From JANSWY01 sp965267245 (GTDB taxonomy: Bacteria > Bacteroidota > Bacteroidia > Cytophagales > Cyclobacteriaceae), in assembly GCA_965267245.1 (NCBI GenBank), contig OZ253939.1:992001-1056000 (forward strand): DNA of 64,000 bases. The letters run 5' to 3'. Below the pieces are notes generated by a model. The model did not search any database. It worked only from the letters and a program-made list of their open reading frames with translations, and was not told the origin of the DNA. This document shows, one piece after another, positions 62,928 to 64,000 of this stretch. The position numbers and the translations under genes are program-made. Within the stretch, counting starts at the first letter, position 1; every line of letters starts with the position of its first letter.

Positions 62928-63273
62928 GATTGTGATCATAGAAGATGACCCAGGATTTGTAGAAATCCTGAAAAGTATGATTTCTCAGATCTCCTACATT
63001 GAATTATTAGACACCTATACAAATTCTGTCAACGCCTCAATTGGTATTGCAAAGCACAACCCTGATTTTGCAATTGTTGATTATGAGATTTCCGGTTTAA
63101 ATGGGTTGGAAACAATTAAGACACTGGACAAACCTCCGAAGATTCTGCTCATTACAGGAAATGATATCGGAACTGAGGAATTAGTAGGACTGAATGTTGG
63201 CATTTATCTTAAAAAACCCCTCAAAAATTTCGAACAATTTAAATCTGCAGTGGATTACGTGATCAGCAAATAA
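62914..63273 (+). CDS. Single-domain response regulator (CheY-like)
   Basis: 119 residues, only a receiver: IVIIEDDPGFVEILKSM (acidic pocket E10, D11, D12), phospho-acceptor D56 (FAIVDYEISGLNG), threonine in LLITGND (T81) and lysine K100 (IYLKKPL). The start overlaps the end of the hybrid kinase gene by 14 bases in another frame, so both are made together and the kinase's Hpt domain is its likely phosphate donor. With no output domain it must act by protein contact or as a phosphate sink. The start ATG matches the usual beginning of the fold. Confidence 0.9.
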   Translation: MEKTKIVIIEDDPGFVEILKSMISQISYIELLDTYTNSVNASIGIAKHNPDFAIVDYEISGLNGLETIKTLDKPPKILLITGNDIGTEELVGLNVGIYLKKPLKNFEQFKSAVDYVISK

Positions 63274-63318
63274 ATGCTAGATTTGGGGTGATTTTTCGAA
63301 AAAACCTTACCAAATATT

Positions 63319-64000
63319 ATGCTAGAAAATCTGTTCACACTGTTGATGCTTATCCTATTACAAGCAGTTCTCGGATTTGACAATTTGCTTTACATATCAA
63401 TAGAGTCAAAAAGAGCTCCTCTGGAGAAACAAGGCATGGTCCGATCCTGGGGAATTGGAATAGCTATTATTTTGAGGCTATTACTGTTATTTGTATTGGT
63501 AAATCTGATCAAATACTTCCAGGATCCTATCATTACTTTTCATACAGGAATCATCGACGCAAAAATTAACATCCACAGTTTAATCGTATTGTTTGGTGGT
63601 ATTTTCATCCTTTACACAGCCATTAAGGAAATTTGGCACATGGTCTATCTTGAAGAGCATGAATCTGATGACAAAGGAAAGAATAAGTCAATCGGTAATA
63701 TCATCACCATGATTGTTCTGATGAACATCATTTTCTCATTTGATTCCATTCTAAGCGCAATGGCATTGAGTGATGTATTTTGGGTGATGGCTGCTGCAAT
63801 TGTCATAAGTGGTGTAATGATGATCTGGTTATCAGGACATGTGTCTGCATTTTTACAGAAAAACAGGCTCTATGAAGTCCTTGGTTTGTTTATTTTATTG
63901 CTAGTTGCTGTGATGTTAATTTCAGAAGGAGGCCACCTGGCTCACATTCATTTATTCGGTAGTGAAGTGACTCCTTTGAGTAAGACTACATTCTATTTTG
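63319..64000 (+). CDS. TerC-family integral membrane protein (3'-truncated by window edge)
   Basis: I translated from the ATG at 63319; the frame stays open for 227 codons to the window end. The protein starts MLENLFTLLMLILLQAVLGF and contains the two TerC metal-binding motifs GFDNLLYIS (D21) and FSFDSILSAM (D142), in related halves with the membrane helices of the family (about 5-25, 45-65, 85-105, 128-150, 155-175, 186-203). TerC proteins are linked to manganese export and tellurite resistance; the exact metal here is inferred. There is a 45-base gap after the receiver gene and no clear terminator, so read-through from it is possible. Confidence 0.9.
   Translation, partial: MLENLFTLLMLILLQAVLGFDNLLYISIESKRAPLEKQGMVRSWGIGIAIILRLLLLFVLVNLIKYFQDPIITFHTGIIDAKINIHSLIVLFGGIFILYTAIKEIWHMVYLEEHESDDKGKNKSIGNIITMIVLMNIIFSFDSILSAMALSDVFWVMAAAIVISGVMMIWLSGHVSAFLQKNRLYEVLGLFILLLVAVMLISEGGHLAHIHLFGSEVTPLSKTTFYF

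Noticed and set aside
1..64000. tRNA or rRNA genes, CRISPR arrays, insertion sequences, integrases, phage genes
   Set aside because: None could be recognised: no cloverleaf-like intergenic sequence, no regularly spaced repeats, no transposase motif, and no inverted-repeat ends.

Overview
This window is an ordinary-looking stretch of chromosome from a Bacteroidota bacterium, most likely an aerobic or facultatively anaerobic, marine-type member of the Cytophagales (inference). The signs are a SusC/SusD pair, an Oar-like TonB receptor, a type IX secretion (T9SS) sorting domain, a hybrid two-component protein ending in an AraC domain, many PAS-rich hybrid kinases, DUF4302, DUF2911 and DUF4202 proteins, AT-rich DNA, and promoter elements of the Bacteroidota TAnnTTTG type. 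I see no rRNA, tRNA, CRISPR array, insertion sequence or prophage.

Layout. 1-6424 (minus): an anaerobic redox operon of a small unknown protein, a giant pyruvate:ferredoxin oxidoreductase and the start of rnfC. 6597-12812: an outer-membrane protein, a fatty-acid/sterol hydroxylase, a SorAB-like sulfite dehydrogenase pair (the cytochrome c gene appears frameshifted), a CheC-like phosphatase and an unknown lipoprotein. 12969-20335: a TPR-GAF-kinase-receiver-AraC hybrid regulator, then a leader with a 21-bp-period direct repeat, a promoter-like element and a terminator hairpin, then a tiny protein made almost only of a T9SS sorting domain, then a secreted G8/beta-helix protein resembling animal CEMIP/TMEM2. 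20335-26024: membrane and housekeeping genes, including two polyphosphate enzymes (PpgK and PPK2). 26205-30570: Oar-like receptor and GH130 lipoprotein. 30525-42327: class III cyclase, DNA polymerase IV, two histidine kinases, hemN, a START/GyrI-like protein, an rRNA/tRNA methyltransferase, queD, and a four-helix-bundle/YdeI pair. 42420-50035 (minus): a nutrient-uptake operon of lipoprotein, SusC, SusD, HExxH metallohydrolase lipoprotein and DUF4302 lipoprotein. 50371-53703: SiaB-like protein, a divergent MocR/FMN-protein pair and a small unknown protein. 53719-57508 (minus): a four-gene unit DUF4202, small membrane protein, PAS-only protein and Pif1-like helicase. 57727-63273: a receiver-PAS-membrane protein, a 1336-residue hybrid kinase with Hpt, and an overlapping single receiver. 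The window ends inside a TerC-family gene.

Together the genes suggest an organism that moves between oxic and anoxic conditions (PFOR-Rnf and oxygen-independent HemN beside a sulfite dehydrogenase), scavenges polymers through TonB systems, and invests heavily in PAS-based phosphorelay sensing. The most unusual items are the CEMIP-like locus with its leader RNA and stand-alone sorting domain, the enlarged PFOR with a fused C-terminal ferredoxin, the frameshifted cytochrome, and two signalling proteins (PAS-only and receiver-PAS-membrane) that have no recognisable output domain. All functions are read from motifs by eye; no database search was possible.
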